From NCBI RefSeq assembly GCF_907165205.1, contig NC_058196.1:24656501-24720500 (forward strand): 64,000 nucleotides of DNA, given 5' to 3'. Source of the DNA: Coccinella septempunctata. Lineage: Eukaryota; Arthropoda; Insecta; Coleoptera; Coccinellidae. Below, piece after piece: positions 53,701 to 64,000 of the stretch. A program made the translations under genes and the position numbers. The notes under the pieces are model-generated. The model did not search any database, was not told the DNA's origin, and was given only the letters and a program-made list of their open reading frames with translations. The stretch's first letter is position 1. Each line of letters begins with the position of its first letter.

Positions 53701-54471
53701 ATGATGTGTTACTCTCTTTCAGTCATGTCTGTTCTTTTCACATTGAAAGATCGATCTCCTATACTCTCTATTGATTTACCAACTCCAATAGAATTAGATC
53801 CAAATTACCAGTATGGCATTGCATTGATAGGATTTCATACTTATAACTCAATCCCAAACATTGACGAAAATAATAATAAGTTCTGTTATTATGAAACTAA
53901 AGCAGGTTTTGATGACTTTCTGAATGAAAATAAAAAAGTAATTGAAATTCCTTCAGGGGCGTATGAAATAAGTGATATTGAAGAATTTCTGAAGAAAAAA
54001 CTACTTCCGGAAGAAAAATACAGGAGTGACAGTGAGGAACTATTTTTCTTAAGACCCAATCGCAATACACTCAAAAGTGAAATTTACCATAAAGACTTTG
54101 CGATTGATTTCTCCAAAGACAATTCGATTGGAAAACTCTTGGGGTTCTCTAAAATAATTCTTCCACCAAATCAAATTCACGAATCTGATATACCTGTTAA
54201 TATTGTTAAGGTTCAAACTATACACATAGATAGCAATATTACTGGAGGAGCTTTCTATAACAATAGACCATCACATACAATATATGAATTTTCAGTAGAC
54301 TCCGATCCTGGATATAGTATCGACGAAGTGCCTAGAAATTTGATTTATTTACCACTGACGACATCAAGAATATACAATATAACTTTGAAAGTGCTCGATC
54401 AAGATTCTGAACTAGTTAACTTCAGGGGTGAGGAGATAATAATACGATTAGAATTGAAAAAATGGTCTTGA
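53701..54471 (+). CDS. Putative penton-like minor capsid protein
   Basis: 256 residues from the first ATG, but the better start is probably Met9 at 53725 (MSVLFTLKDRSPIL), since TTTCAG just before it also looks like a splice acceptor. Conserved stretches: ELDPNYQYGIALIGFHTYNS then IPNIDENNNKF, EIPSGAYEISDIEEFLKK, GKLLGFSKIILPPNQIHESD and the C-terminal TSRIYNITLKVLDQDSELVN, FRGEEIIIRLELK. The order matches the single-jelly-roll minor capsid (penton-like) protein that precedes the major capsid gene in Polintons, thought to sit at the vertices. Assignment to the penton rests on position and remembered similarity. It overlaps the start of the next small ORF by ten bases. Confidence 0.75.
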   Translation: MMCYSLSVMSVLFTLKDRSPILSIDLPTPIELDPNYQYGIALIGFHTYNSIPNIDENNNKFCYYETKAGFDDFLNENKKVIEIPSGAYEISDIEEFLKKKLLPEEKYRSDSEELFFLRPNRNTLKSEIYHKDFAIDFSKDNSIGKLLGFSKIILPPNQIHESDIPVNIVKVQTIHIDSNITGGAFYNNRPSHTIYEFSVDSDPGYSIDEVPRNLIYLPLTTSRIYNITLKVLDQDSELVNFRGEEIIIRLELKKWS

Positions 54472-54659
54472 TAATTAACTCATCATATAAATATGCAGCC
54501 CCTACTCCATCTATACCAGTTGTGAAAAATAAATATGCAGCCCCTACTCCATCTAAACCAGTTGTGAAGAGAACGTGTAAGAAGCTGGGTGGAAAACTCA
54601 CCGTGAAGAATAAATTATTCCTAAAATCTATTGGACATGCTATCCAACAACACCTTTAA
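54462..54659 (+). CDS. Small basic Polinton protein with a duplicated KYAAPTPS-PVVK repeat
   Basis: 65 residues. It contains two tandem copies of KYAAPTPS(I/K)PVVK, encoded by a nearly perfect 42-base direct duplication at 54488-54571, followed by a lysine-rich tail KLTVKNKLFLKSIGH. Short basic ORFs ending in a similar NRxFLKSLG-type motif occur just before the major capsid gene in other insect Polintons, as far as I recall. It overlaps the end of the penton-like gene and the first codons of the capsid gene, so the three are read in different frames from one region. A DNA-condensing or capsid-cementing role would fit its charge but is inference. Confidence 0.6.
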   Translation: MVLIINSSYKYAAPTPSIPVVKNKYAAPTPSKPVVKRTCKKLGGKLTVKNKLFLKSIGHAIQQHL

Positions 54660-55866
54660 CCTATATCAGCCAGTCAACAATGACGAATCAATCACAAAAG
54701 TGGAGACAAGAACATATTTGCCGTTTGTAAAATCTTTCGGCAATAATGATACTATTGAAATAACCATAAATCGTGCTGATACATGGGTCCTTATGCATGA
54801 TGCAGCTCTCATCATTAAGGGAAAACTTCAAAAAACTGCTGGTAATGGAACTGTTCAATTAGTTTTGAATGGGGGAGCTTTCCTTTTTGACACAATCTCG
54901 TATGAGTTACATGGAACTGAAGTTGATTCGGTACGAGATCCAGGATTAATAAGTACAATAAAAGGATATCTGTGTTACGATAAAGATTCTGTGAGGGAAT
55001 TGGAAACAGCTAGTTGGTCATATCCTGATGATCCTAAAATAAACGCTGATGGAAATTTTGTATTTAGAATACCATTAAGACATGTATTGAATTTCTTCGA
55101 CGATTACCGTTTAGCTATCTGTGGGAAGCAAACTATTCGATTGATGAGATCTCAAAATGACAATAATGCTATGAAAATCACACCTGGTCCCGAGGAAACA
55201 GTCAATGCTACAAAAGGCAAATTTACAATTGATAGTATCGAACTGAAAGTTAAACATATCTATCCAAATGATGTATTGAAGATTGAATTACTAGAATCAA
55301 TGAAATCAAATAGAGCAATATTATTTCCATTCAGAAAATGGGAAATTCACGAATTGCCAACTCTGACAGCGAACTCTCTAACAGAAATATGGAATATTAA
55401 AACTACTTCAATTATTGATTATCCTAGATTCATAATATGCTGTTTTCAGACAAATAAGAAAAATAAGAGTACTGAAAATTCCACGTTATTCGACAATCTG
55501 GACATCTCAAATGTCCGTTTGCTACTGAATGGTGAATTCATTCCTCAAGAAAATTTAAGATTGAATTTCAATAAAAATGATTATGCAGAAGCATACTATA
55601 ATTATACAGAATTTTCAACAAGTTATAATAATCTGAAAATCAATCCAATATTGCAATATTCAGACTTCAAAAACAGATGCTTATTTGTTATTGATTGCTC
55701 GAGACGAAGTGAATCTTTTAAATCTTCAACTGTTGATGTGAAACTTGAGATTGAATCTAGAGTTGGTTTTCCCACCTCCACTAAAGCATATTGTATAATC
55801 GTGTACGACTGTGTGATGGAGTATTTGCCTCTAACTGAAACAGTTCGAAAGTTGACATCGATATGA
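54637..55866 (+). CDS. Major capsid protein (double jelly-roll)
   Basis: 409 residues from the ATG at 54637 (MLSNNTFNLYQPVNNDESIT); an open extension to a TTG six bases earlier is not needed. Polinton major capsid proteins fold as two jelly rolls and form pseudo-hexameric capsomers like adenovirus hexon. Conserved signs: YLPFVKSFGNNDTIEITINR, GGAFLFDTISYELHGTEVDS, a GLISTIKGYL segment, RIPLRHVLNFFDDYR, FRKWEIHELPTLTAN, FIICCFQTNKKN and the C-terminal YDCVMEYLPLTETVRKL. Somewhat shorter than many, but the ends are typical. No break is visible. Last of the virion block (ATPase, minor capsid, protease, penton-like, small basic, capsid). Confidence 0.92.
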   Translation: MLSNNTFNLYQPVNNDESITKVETRTYLPFVKSFGNNDTIEITINRADTWVLMHDAALIIKGKLQKTAGNGTVQLVLNGGAFLFDTISYELHGTEVDSVRDPGLISTIKGYLCYDKDSVRELETASWSYPDDPKINADGNFVFRIPLRHVLNFFDDYRLAICGKQTIRLMRSQNDNNAMKITPGPEETVNATKGKFTIDSIELKVKHIYPNDVLKIELLESMKSNRAILFPFRKWEIHELPTLTANSLTEIWNIKTTSIIDYPRFIICCFQTNKKNKSTENSTLFDNLDISNVRLLLNGEFIPQENLRLNFNKNDYAEAYYNYTEFSTSYNNLKINPILQYSDFKNRCLFVIDCSRRSESFKSSTVDVKLEIESRVGFPTSTKAYCIIVYDCVMEYLPLTETVRKLTSI

Positions 55867-55983
55867 TCAGTATGTAATATAGTGACGGGTTCATTGACTA
55901 TAAGGAACTTGTAACATATTCAACAAGATATTGGTTGGCCTTGATATTGTTCATCTAAAAGGGCTTCAAAATATAAGTTCTTA

Positions 55984-56244
55984 ATGAATATATTGAAATC
56001 TACCGTTACAATGATCAATTTGGGGAATGAGATATGTCCGAAATTTGAAATGGAAAAACCTGAATGCATTGCCCATGCGGATAATATGAGAATCTGTACT
56101 ATAAATAATTGTGAGAAATTGTATACATGGTTGTGTGACACTGCTAATAGATCAAATGATAAATGGATTGATGTTTTTCATAATAAACATAGATTTCTAA
56201 AACTAAAATGTTCATCTAGACATATAAGATTGAATAAAGAGTAA
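55984..56244 (+). CDS. Small Polinton ORF, unknown
   Basis: 86 residues, 118 bases after the capsid gene on the same strand. It contains several Cys (EICPKFEMEKPECIAH, MRICTINNCEKLYTWLCDTA) and ends in a basic stretch. I do not recognise it. An antisense frame of 73 codons covers part of the same DNA and is probably a shadow. Composition and position support a real gene moderately. Confidence 0.5.
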   Translation: MNILKSTVTMINLGNEICPKFEMEKPECIAHADNMRICTINNCEKLYTWLCDTANRSNDKWIDVFHNKHRFLKLKCSSRHIRLNKE

Positions 56245-56443
56245 TGTATCAAGTTTATATTTTTTTTTATTTCAGCTACCTTCATCTTATCTATCCTTAA
56301 AATGTGAAAAAACATTAGAGCATAATCCTTTTGATATCTGAGATAAGTGAATGTTGTTCTGGAGAAGCGTGTGAAGTCACCAATGCGAAAGTCTTAATAA
56401 TAATAATAGGATGAATAGGAGGATAAAATCATACTATGCATTA

Positions 56444-56869
56444 TCAATTTTTATTTTGTCTCATATACTGATAAGTTACACAATCGCATCTGCAATTTCC
56501 AAAGGATTCACATTTTGAACATGCAATTCCATCAACAGAGTCCACATTTAGTCCCCATCCGATGCATTTCAGTGGACAGCAGTATATTCTTCCATCGATA
56601 ATGAAACTGTTTCTTTCGGCATCCATTTTTAAACAATCTTTTTGAATTCTTTTGCCGAAACAGAAGATTGTAAGTCCACAACTAAGACATTGAATATGAT
56701 CAAAATGAAACTTGAACTTTTGACATATAGTAGATGGCTTAACCAATTTATTATAATTATAATATTTTATAAGCACCAGAATTGCTATTACTATTATTAT
56801 TGCTACGACGATGTATTGGATGAAGTGTTTATATTTCCAAACGATATCATTTACTGAATATTCAGCCAT
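56444..56869 (-). CDS. Cysteine-rich single-pass membrane protein of the Polinton
   Basis: 141 residues from MAEYSVNDIVWKYKHF. A single strong transmembrane helix follows at residues about 17-37 (FIQYIVVAIIIVIAILVLIK). The remaining hundred residues are Cys-rich, with CLSCGLTIFCFGKRIQKDC, RIYCCPLKCIGWG and CSKCESFGNCRCDC suggesting zinc binding or disulfides. A short N-terminal tail plus a large Cys-rich domain suggests a type III or type II membrane protein. Not a family I know. It is the rightmost gene and reads inward on the minus strand from its own promoter next to the right inverted repeat (TTTTA at 56960, ACTGA at 56932 on the plus strand). A membrane protein in a supposedly capsid-forming element is notable. 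Confidence 0.7.
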   Translation of the reverse strand: MAEYSVNDIVWKYKHFIQYIVVAIIIVIAILVLIKYYNYNKLVKPSTICQKFKFHFDHIQCLSCGLTIFCFGKRIQKDCLKMDAERNSFIIDGRIYCCPLKCIGWGLNVDSVDGIACSKCESFGNCRCDCVTYQYMRQNKN

Positions 56870-56929
56870 TATATTTCAGAAGTAGTATTGTATGAATTCC
56901 TCGGATAAGGCTGAACAATTTCTTATTGA

Positions 56930-56966
56930 AAACTGATATGAACATACAATTCATCAACGTTTTATG
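56930..56966 (-). promoter_or_regulatory. Core promoter of the membrane-protein gene
   Basis: On the minus strand CATAAAAC (plus 56959-56966) is followed about 28 bases on by ATCAGTT (plus 56931-56937), the same TATA-plus-TCAGT arrangement as the left-end promoter, 60 bases before the start codon. Confidence 0.5.
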
Positions 56967-57006
56967 TATTTCACCATTACAATTTTTTCAACATCATAGC
57001 CCCTCC

Positions 57007-57890
57007 TACCATTCAAAAAAATAACCAGACTGTTTTCGTTATAAAAGATCTGCATCAAACGAATCTGAACTGAAGACCAATTAAATCTTTTATTTATTAC
57101 GGTGAGAAACGCCACTCGACAGGTGTATCGAGAAGAATTAAGGGATAGCTCCGCCCTTTGTCATTAAACACAATAAACCTTCAGCCCCCATTAGTGGTCA
57201 TAATGTACCATTTTTGGGACAAAGGAAATGAGTAAACCTGTCATTCTTATCACCTGAGGCGGACTGCAGACTGACATCTTCGAATACCTATAGCACCAAA
57301 ACTATTTCGAATGGGTAAACTTTACATTTTTATTACGGTGAGAATCCACAGGTATATTGGGGAGTAAAAGAGTGACCATTAATTCAGATAATTGTCATTT
57401 CATGATAAAAGACCCAAACTGATAGTTTTCTCGAAACATCCTCATAGATAACGAAAAAAAACCCTGTCAAAGGAATCTCATCTATTATACTGAATTATTG
57501 CCGATCTTTATTGCTCTTTTTTTCCGGCATGCAAAGACACCCTTATTTAAACAATAAAAGACCCAAACGTTTTTCTCGGAACATCTCCACAGATGAGAAA
57601 AAAAAAACCTCTGTCAAAGGAACAAAGAAACATTTCCAATTTTATCTATTATACGAAATCATGGACCACCTTTATAGCTTCTTCCTTTCACGCACACAGA
57701 GACACCACCCTTAATTAAACAACGATTTTTTCATCTAACTCTGAAAAATATTCATCAATCAATCTAATAACACACCAGTATAACATTTCATAATCCAACC
57801 ACATAATAATGTTCAAGTACTCCGAATCATACTTTGTCGGATTACTCTTCAGTCGCCATTGTGGTCGAGAATCTGCTCTGTCTACCTACT
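57007..57890. repeat. Polinton terminal inverted repeat, right (884 bp)
   Basis: Reverse complement of the left repeat, with the same length and the same internal duplicated units. Ends in CTGTCTACCTACT at 57890 directly before the target duplication. Confidence 0.95.
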
Positions 57891-57896
57891 TTAGAG
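57891..57896. repeat. Polinton target-site duplication, right
   Basis: TTAGAG, identical to 42483-42488. Six bases is the usual Polinton duplication length. Confidence 0.93.
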
Positions 57897-59969
57897 TTAT
57901 AAATGTACCTCAACTCTGTAACCTGGTTAAATAATATCTAATAATACCACAATGCCCTGGTTGCTATAAGAGCCTCATCATATTGCCTTTAGTCAGTTGC
58001 TTTATGGTATGATTCCATATGTTCTTCTCTGGCTGTGTGCTTCCATGGCCTTTGGCGTGACCTGGCTGTCTATTGGTGTGATTGGCCAACTCAAAAAATC
58101 GCTTTATATTCAACAACGAAACATTGTAAATCCGAATTGAAAGTACAAACCTTTCATCTTATTAGGGTCAATGATGAAACATAGCCTTATAACAATAGAT
58201 TTCGCTGTAAAATAATTTCCTGGTGCCGGTAGATCTTTCAACTTTCCGGAATTCAGCATTGTCGCTTGGGGAATGAAGATATCCATTTATTTATGGAATG
58301 GCGGTCGCAAAGTCAAATCTGACAAATGAAAACGAACCTCGGCGGCAACATCAATAACAATTTTGTTCTCTGGCCTTTCATATCGATGGAGGCGAGAATA
58401 CAGGAGCGATCTCCGAGGACGCAGGGAAAGAAAAATGGACTTCGATAGCGGGCAAAAAATTAAACGGTTCATTTGAAATGTGAGTCAGGAAAATTCGTCC
58501 CATATGACGCGAAACAAGAGAGCGTCAGGAAGATTAATTATCAGACGTGTTTTGTTTCACGGTTGCCATGTAATGCCTTCAGTAGAAGGGAAACTGATTG
58601 GATTTTTTTTGTCCTTGATTATGACTTTCTAGGAGTGAAAAAACGAAGACTGAAAATACAATTTTTGGTCTGAAAGGAAGAAGCTTTTTGTTTTGAGATT
58701 TGTTTTCGACTGACCTCCACTATGAAATAATAACATGAAATATTCATAGCTGGAATAAACCTAAGAAGAAATTTGATGATATAGCGTTACATTCTGACAG
58801 TCAGGCTGCTACTAAAGCACTGATTAGCTTCTGAAATTCTTTAGGGTTTCAACTCCCAGTCTCTGAAACAAAATCGATTAAAAAATGGAAATAATCGATT
58901 TGCTCCTGCGTAAATTCGATCGAAGAAGATCAATATACTTTCTTCTCTAAAAACGGCCGAGAAATTCCATCCAAATTACCCGACGCAGTCATCTTTTTTG
59001 GCGTGAAGGAATGGCTCCATCTATTCGGATACTGTTATTATAGTCCGACTGTTGTGGTTTACGTTTGTTTCCAAGAAATTACGAGAAATTCCTACAGCAC
59101 CGTTAAAATCATTCGGCTGTATCTGGCCGTTCGAACGTACTCGCATGTAGGATGGATTTTTCGTCATTAAAATATGCAAATAAAAGTTCATTAGGTGTGG
59201 TCACTAAAATCGATGGAGTGTGCCTTATGAGTGATCATTAAAAATGTGAGATGAGCAGAAAATAACGCATAAAGAAGACTGATAGATCTTAAATTGGTTC
59301 AATTAAAATGATCGTTACTTCAGTAAATAAGTATATTGGAATTTGAATTAATCAGAATTCTCGATGATTGGAACTTGAAGGTTATCAGATTTTCCCCTTA
59401 ATTCTTGAGAAAATGCACTTAAACAAACATGGAATCATTTCATCAAAAAAATAAGTTCATGATAAGACCAAAAATGGACCTCAATTAAATTAAAAGCGGA
59501 ATTTAGTACGATATTTATTTGTCATATATTATTTCGATATCTCTCTCACACAATTTTGGAAATATTTGAATATTGTAGTCTCAATCTCGCTCTGGAGTAG
59601 AAAAAAATTAAAGGTTTTTTGAGAACAATTCAATTCCCGTTAATTGACAATGTGTATTTTCGTATTTTGTGTTTTGGTCTCTCTTGTATGTGGCATATTG
59701 CATGCATATTTTTTTTGTTATTGCTTGTTCGAAATGCATTGTTATTTTTAATGTTTTTTGTATTGGAGTTTGAGTTAAGAGCAAATTGTTCATTGTTCAC
59801 AACCTGTACTCTGTTCTATGATTTTAATCACGAACAATTCAATTTTTGGGGAAGCTGAGTATGCACCTCAAGAAATAATCTTGGATTTTCATCTGAACAA
59901 TAGCAACAATTATGCAATGGTTTACAATGCTATTAAGGTAAAATGAACTCAGTCCGAAAAATAGATCAA
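57897..59969. other. No gene recognised (right flank of the Polinton)
   Basis: Unique AT-rich DNA. A fragment of repeat family R2 (TTCTGAAATTCTTTAGGGTT, then TCAACTCCCAGTC) is at 58834-58866. No domain in any frame; frames at 58287-58673 and 59608-59858 overlap on opposite strands. Confidence 0.35.
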
Positions 59970-60715
59970 TTCGGCATCATGGGCATAATGGAGGTTGAAG
60001 GACAGAGTGTTTCAAAATCACGACCTCAATCTGAAGACTAAGACAGCTGTTTACAAAGTAGTGGTCCTCCCAACGCTTCTTTACGGAAGCGACTGTTGGA
60101 CGACATATTATATAGCTTGAACAAACGCAACAACGTTATGTAAAACAAATAATGCACATCAGATGGTTCCATAAAGTTTCAAATACAGAAGTCTTGCAGC
60201 GCGCGAGTTGTATATCAATTGAGACTCAAGTAACGAATGCCTGACTCAGATGGAGTGGCCACATTCTGAGGATGCAAGACACAAGACTCCCCGAAATAGC
60301 TCTGTATGGCGAATTCACAGAGGGAGCTCGGAAACCAGGAGGGGCCAGTATAAGCGGTTTAAGAATATACTACATCAATCCCTAAAATCAGTGAATGCCA
60401 ATCATAACTAGGAACAACTAGTGTTAGACAGGTCACAGTGGAAGTCTTTGGTACACAGTTATAATGGAGACTCGAGAAGGATACAGCATACAGCAGCGGC
60501 CAAATCTGGTTGGTGACTATCCATGCCCGGAGTGTGGAAGGATCTGTAGGTCACGGTTGGGTCTCTTCTGTCACAGAAGGGCACACAGCCGCAATTAGCC
60601 TTAAGAAAGTGAAGGTCTGTTCGCACCGTTTTTTTTTGTTTGTTTTTTTTTGTTTGTTTTTTTTTGTCTTTTTGTGGATTTATTCCCGGTAACAGGATGC
60701 AGCAATGATGATGAT
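59970..60715 (+). mobile_element. 3' end of a non-LTR retrotransposon (LINE family C), copy 2
   Basis: Closely matches 41214-41915: TCGGCATCATGGGCATAATGG, TTTCAAAATCACGACCTCAATCTGAAGAC and so on through the GGATCTGTAGGTCACGGTTGGGT zinc-knuckle coding region and TTCCCGGTAACAGGATGCAGC before a (ATG)n tail at 60704-60716. More decayed than copy 1, with several frameshifts, and a T-rich insertion of about 45 bases (TTTTTTTTGTTTG units) at 60628-60675. Confidence 0.8.
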
Positions 60716-60716
60716 G

Positions 60717-63700
60717 ATAAAATTTTTTATCATTTCCACCTTTTTTTCTATAGAATACGCCATTTTAATTCTACTACAAATTTACAATCGCCTTGACACA
60801 CAAGTAACGTTCTTAAAAATTCACGATAGAATATGGTAAATCAAAAACATTTTCCGTCTACTTTTTTGGACAAAAAATTAATACTTTTTTGTGGGGTTGT
60901 GCTCACCCCCGTTAGGTGGTTGAAGAAACGGGTGGGAAAAAAAGCGAAAAGTTGTTCTCCGTCGAAGCGGAAATTACAGGTTCGAGCTATTTTCCACATT
61001 TTCATTTTGAAGTCGGAAAATCGAGGTGTTAAGTTTTCGTTGGATCACCCTAGTATAAGGAATTTCGCCTTCCTTCCTATGTTTTCTTCTTCTTCCTCTG
61101 TTCTACATCACAGATAGTAATACTTCTGAATATTTCCATTTTTTTGAAACGGCCCTGTTATAAATAAAATATGTTATTATGAGCTCTCATAATTCTTCCA
61201 TTGTAAGCGATGAATACATCAATTCAAGAAGTTAGGTACTATCAACTTAATGTATGGTAGACTAGCTGTGCCCTCTTGCTTCGAAGCACAAATTTTCTTC
61301 ATTCAACTTTGCTAATTTCACTCCACTTCACTTTATCAGTCTTCGAAAATTACACAGGCACTTCAATTCTATTCATTAGAATAGCTATAGATTTATTGTA
61401 TGCAGTAAAGCATTTTCGATTTGAAAACTGAAAAAAATTTGATCATTCATCATTCAACATTCTTCCTAAAGTGCTCTCAACCAAGGAAAGCCTTATAACA
61501 GAATGTGCCAGCCAGAAGGGTAAAACGTTCAAGCAGCAATGACGCTGTAGGTTGTTAGAACATTTCTCCAATAGCTTTCGTGTAAATAAAATGTTACACG
61601 TAGGATACTCAAAGGAATTATTCTCCTCGGGGGTGTCGTAAAAGATCATACTTCGATTAAACTTTAAACTTCCGATATCCATTAATAAACGAGTGTATTG
61701 GCGACTATCATTTCCTCTGATCGTTGCAAATTTCTCAAATTGTTTCGTTTCATGGCGACCTAAGTTTTAGAAAAATAACACAAAAATTATTTTTATGAAG
61801 GCCTCATTCCATAGGTACCTCTTTATGAAAAAAAAATTGAAAAAATATGCCGCATCAAATATCATGCTTCATAATTAGCAGTGCATTTCCGTCGTTTAGC
61901 TCTGTTCGGAGCAACTTCTACATTTCCTTCCGCAGAATATAATAACATTCGGAATTCATGCTAATCCCACAACATCCCACAAGTAATACTGTTTTCACAA
62001 TGGACGCATTGTATTTCAGATTTGCGAGTTGTATTCCAGTAAAATTCACTCTAGAGAAATAATATAGGTATTACCGCTCCTGCCTAATCCTGAAGAACAA
62101 AAGGTTATATCGCGACAGCAGCACCACGAGGACTTGCCCCTTGAATAGCAGGCTTACGTTTGGCCTATACGTGAATTCGAATATGAAGAATGATGTCATA
62201 TTTGTTTTTTCATTTCAACTAAGTTCGGTTTATCAGCGTTTTCAAGTTAATTTGAAATTTATCCTGTTATAGGGATATATGTTTATGTGTACAGCATTTT
62301 CTTGTGAATTTAAGACAAAATCCAACCACTAGGTACCTCATGTGGACTGAGTATGACATGAGGATAGTGTGCAAATAAATTAATTTTGGATATTCTTTTA
62401 TAAGACCAATTTTTACTGAAATTTAGTTAGCAAGAAGGACTCAAAAGTTTGCCTATTTAGACAGGGTAATAGAAGTTTTTGAATAATAAGTAGAGTGCAT
62501 ATCTTTCATATGCACTCAGTTTCAAATGGACATGCACATATCATTATTATTCAAGGTCAAACATCTTTGAAAACACTAAGCGAGGTTTACCATTTCATTT
62601 CTGAAATTCTTTCTTAATTTTGATCTCTTTTCGCATAGAATTTTTCGCAGACTATTGTCACAAATATCGATTGAAATTTATTTTGGGAGGATTTTGCATC
62701 TCTTCATAAACTTTTTAGTTCATGTGATTTTTTGGCAGAAGTAGGACGTATGAAGTGAAGATGTCAGTATACTATTGCTTTAATTGCCTCCTGTACTCAG
62801 AAAATTTTAGGAGAATACAAAACATTTGGTAAAATCAAGTAAAATTAAAATATGAAAAAATCTAATTTCGAGAAATGCTTTATATCCATGTTGCCTATGG
62901 TACCTACAATAAATATTTCATGATGATGGATAAACCAAACGTGGTTAAAATTTTCTATTTTTGATTTCTCTCAGGGTACTCCTTTCGTTAATAAACGTGA
63001 ATTTCAAAATGTTTTCAACCACCTTCAATTCTCATTTTTTGAAGATTGACTATTGACTCTTTACATCTCGTCTCTCGTCAATTCTCAGAGGTGTGTGCAC
63101 TGCAGCGTAATGGCACGATGCTAGCGGTCTGAATAGCACCCTTTCGAAAGGACTCTCTAACAGCCTGAATTGCTGCAACTAACAAAACATAATCTCTCCG
63201 CCACGATATTACTGGTACACTTCTTGGCCTTCCTAGCCTCCTGATACAAATAGGGTACATACTGCACCAATGCCGCGCATTTGGTACCTCAACATCTTTA
63301 CGCAGACTCTTGGAGATGCGCTCATAGCTTGAAGAGCATCGATTCTTTCGATATCAGCTGACCAGAACACGTGGGGGATGACCTAACCTTACTTTTACCT
63401 TTGGTTCGTTGAAATTGAGACTTTCTTGATGTATAAATCCAAAATATATGGCAATAATTTAGATTCTGGAAGTGTTTTCTTTTCATTATGAAACAGAAGA
63501 ATTATGAATAAGGATAGCAGTATCATTGAGTGACACCGGGAACCAGAATCTTGATATTGTTATCGTTTTCTTGATATTTTAAGCCTTTTTCTTTTCATCC
63601 AATTATTTCTCGTCAAATAAACGCTGAATGAAGCAATGTGTGGATGAGAAGTTGCCCCTGTTCATCCCAAAATTTCAAACCATTGATCGCGCATGCAACT

Positions 63701-64000
63701 TCTAGTTCTCGTCCGAAACTTGGGACGCAGACTCACAAACATGGGGAAAATTCAAAAAATAATGAACGAACAAATTTCCCATTTCTTTCCTCGGCCAACG
63801 ACGATTTTGTTCGTGGTCCTTAGACAAGAGAGGAAAGAATCAGCTGATGTCTGTCATCGGTGACAGTGTATATGAGAGACAGCTGTCAGCCGTCTATCAT
63901 TTTTGGCACTACAACGTCACTATACCGCATTTTCCACCAGGAGGCTAGGATACTGCAAGAGGTAATTGAATATTTCTTCATGGAACGCGCGTTCCAGATT
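60717..64000. other. No gene recognised
   Basis: AT-rich to mixed DNA up to the window end. Contains the inverse right end of repeat R2 near 62660-62690 and a perfect 10-bp hairpin at 62493-62517. More balanced composition near 63080-63370 and 63800-63950 could mark unrecognised host exons or old elements, but no frame shows a known domain. Confidence 0.35.
62493..62517. repeat. Perfect short hairpin
   Basis: GAGTGCATAT and ATATGCACTC are perfect inverted arms around a CTTTC loop. Not associated with a recognised gene. Confidence 0.4.

Larger units (their letters stand above)
42489..57890. mobile_element. Complete Polinton/Maverick virus-like DNA transposon
   Basis: 15,402 bp bounded by inverted repeats of 884 bp that begin AGTAGGTAGACAGAGCAG, and by the direct 6-bp duplication TTAGAG at 42483-42488 and 57891-57896. 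Polintons duplicate 6 bp and usually start with AG. The element encodes the full core set: protein-primed DNA polymerase B, retroviral-type integrase, FtsK/A32-type packaging ATPase, adenain-type protease, minor capsid proteins and double-jelly-roll major capsid protein. All these frames are open. Genes lie as + (43.7-48.5 kb), - (48.6-52.4 kb), + (52.5-56.2 kb), - (56.4-56.9 kb). The intact frames, matching TIRs and perfect TSD indicate recent insertion, possibly an active copy. Confidence 0.97.

Noticed and set aside
55920..56141. 73-aa minus-strand frame after the capsid gene
   Set aside because: Overlaps the plus-strand 86-aa ORF, and neither has strong support; the plus frame fits the transcription direction better.
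60628..60675. T-rich TTTTTTTTGTTTG array considered as a transposon end
   Set aside because: A simple low-complexity expansion within LINE C copy 2, with no duplication or inverted partner.
1..64000. CRISPR arrays, tRNA, rRNA genes or bacterial operons
   Set aside because: No regularly spaced direct repeats, no tRNA B-box within a cloverleaf, no rRNA-like blocks seen by eye; the sequence is insect nuclear DNA.

Overview
The window is AT-rich eukaryotic DNA, almost certainly from an insect. Evidence: a probable first coding exon of the insect MAP1 homologue futsch, a four-unit TTAGG-type (insect telomere) repeat, arthropod TATA + TCAGT core promoters, and a transposon load of mariner, Tc1, hAT and non-LTR elements. 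A beetle is plausible, but I cannot fix the order from sequence alone. There is no prokaryotic gene organisation.

The main content is one complete Polinton/Maverick (virus-like DNA transposon) at 42489-57890: 15,402 bp, 884-bp terminal inverted repeats beginning AG, and a perfect 6-bp target duplication TTAGAG. Left to right it carries: a small polymerase-associated ORF; a protein-primed DNA polymerase B; an unknown 258-aa ORF; then on the minus strand an unknown 209-aa ORF, a retroviral-type integrase with a chromodomain, a coiled-coil ORF, a DUF8207-like protein and the packaging ATPase; then on the plus strand a spliced phospholipase-A2-like minor capsid gene, an adenain-type protease, a penton-like protein, a small repeat protein and the major capsid protein; and finally a small ORF and a minus-strand cysteine-rich membrane protein. 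All core replication, integration and virion genes look open. The protease has no usable AUG and follows an in-phase A_AAA_AAC heptamer, so I predict a -1 frameshift fusion with the minor capsid protein.

The rest is host non-coding DNA full of older elements. 1-28.9 kb: LINE fragments, three mariner copies, a Tc1 element with both ends, MITEs and a five-copy dispersed repeat. At 28904-29036 (minus) is the putative futsch exon, with a GC/CpG-rich promoter at 29040-29450. Its later exons should lie to the left, so part of 1-28.9 kb is probably intron 1. 29.9-34 kb: a minus-strand LINE split by a 2,312-bp inverted-repeat element, with a 798-bp deleted hAT element (8-bp TSD) beside it. 35.5-39.1 kb: a fourth mariner carrying two small insertions and a second Tc1. 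41.1-41.9 and 60.0-60.7 kb: two fragments of another LINE family. 57.9-64 kb: no gene recognised.

Within the Polinton, polymerase and integrase copy and insert the element. ATPase, protease, minor and major capsid proteins form the virion module. The 49-bp divergent promoter and 2-nt stop/start spacings suggest virus-like compact expression. Elsewhere no complete host gene can be supported.
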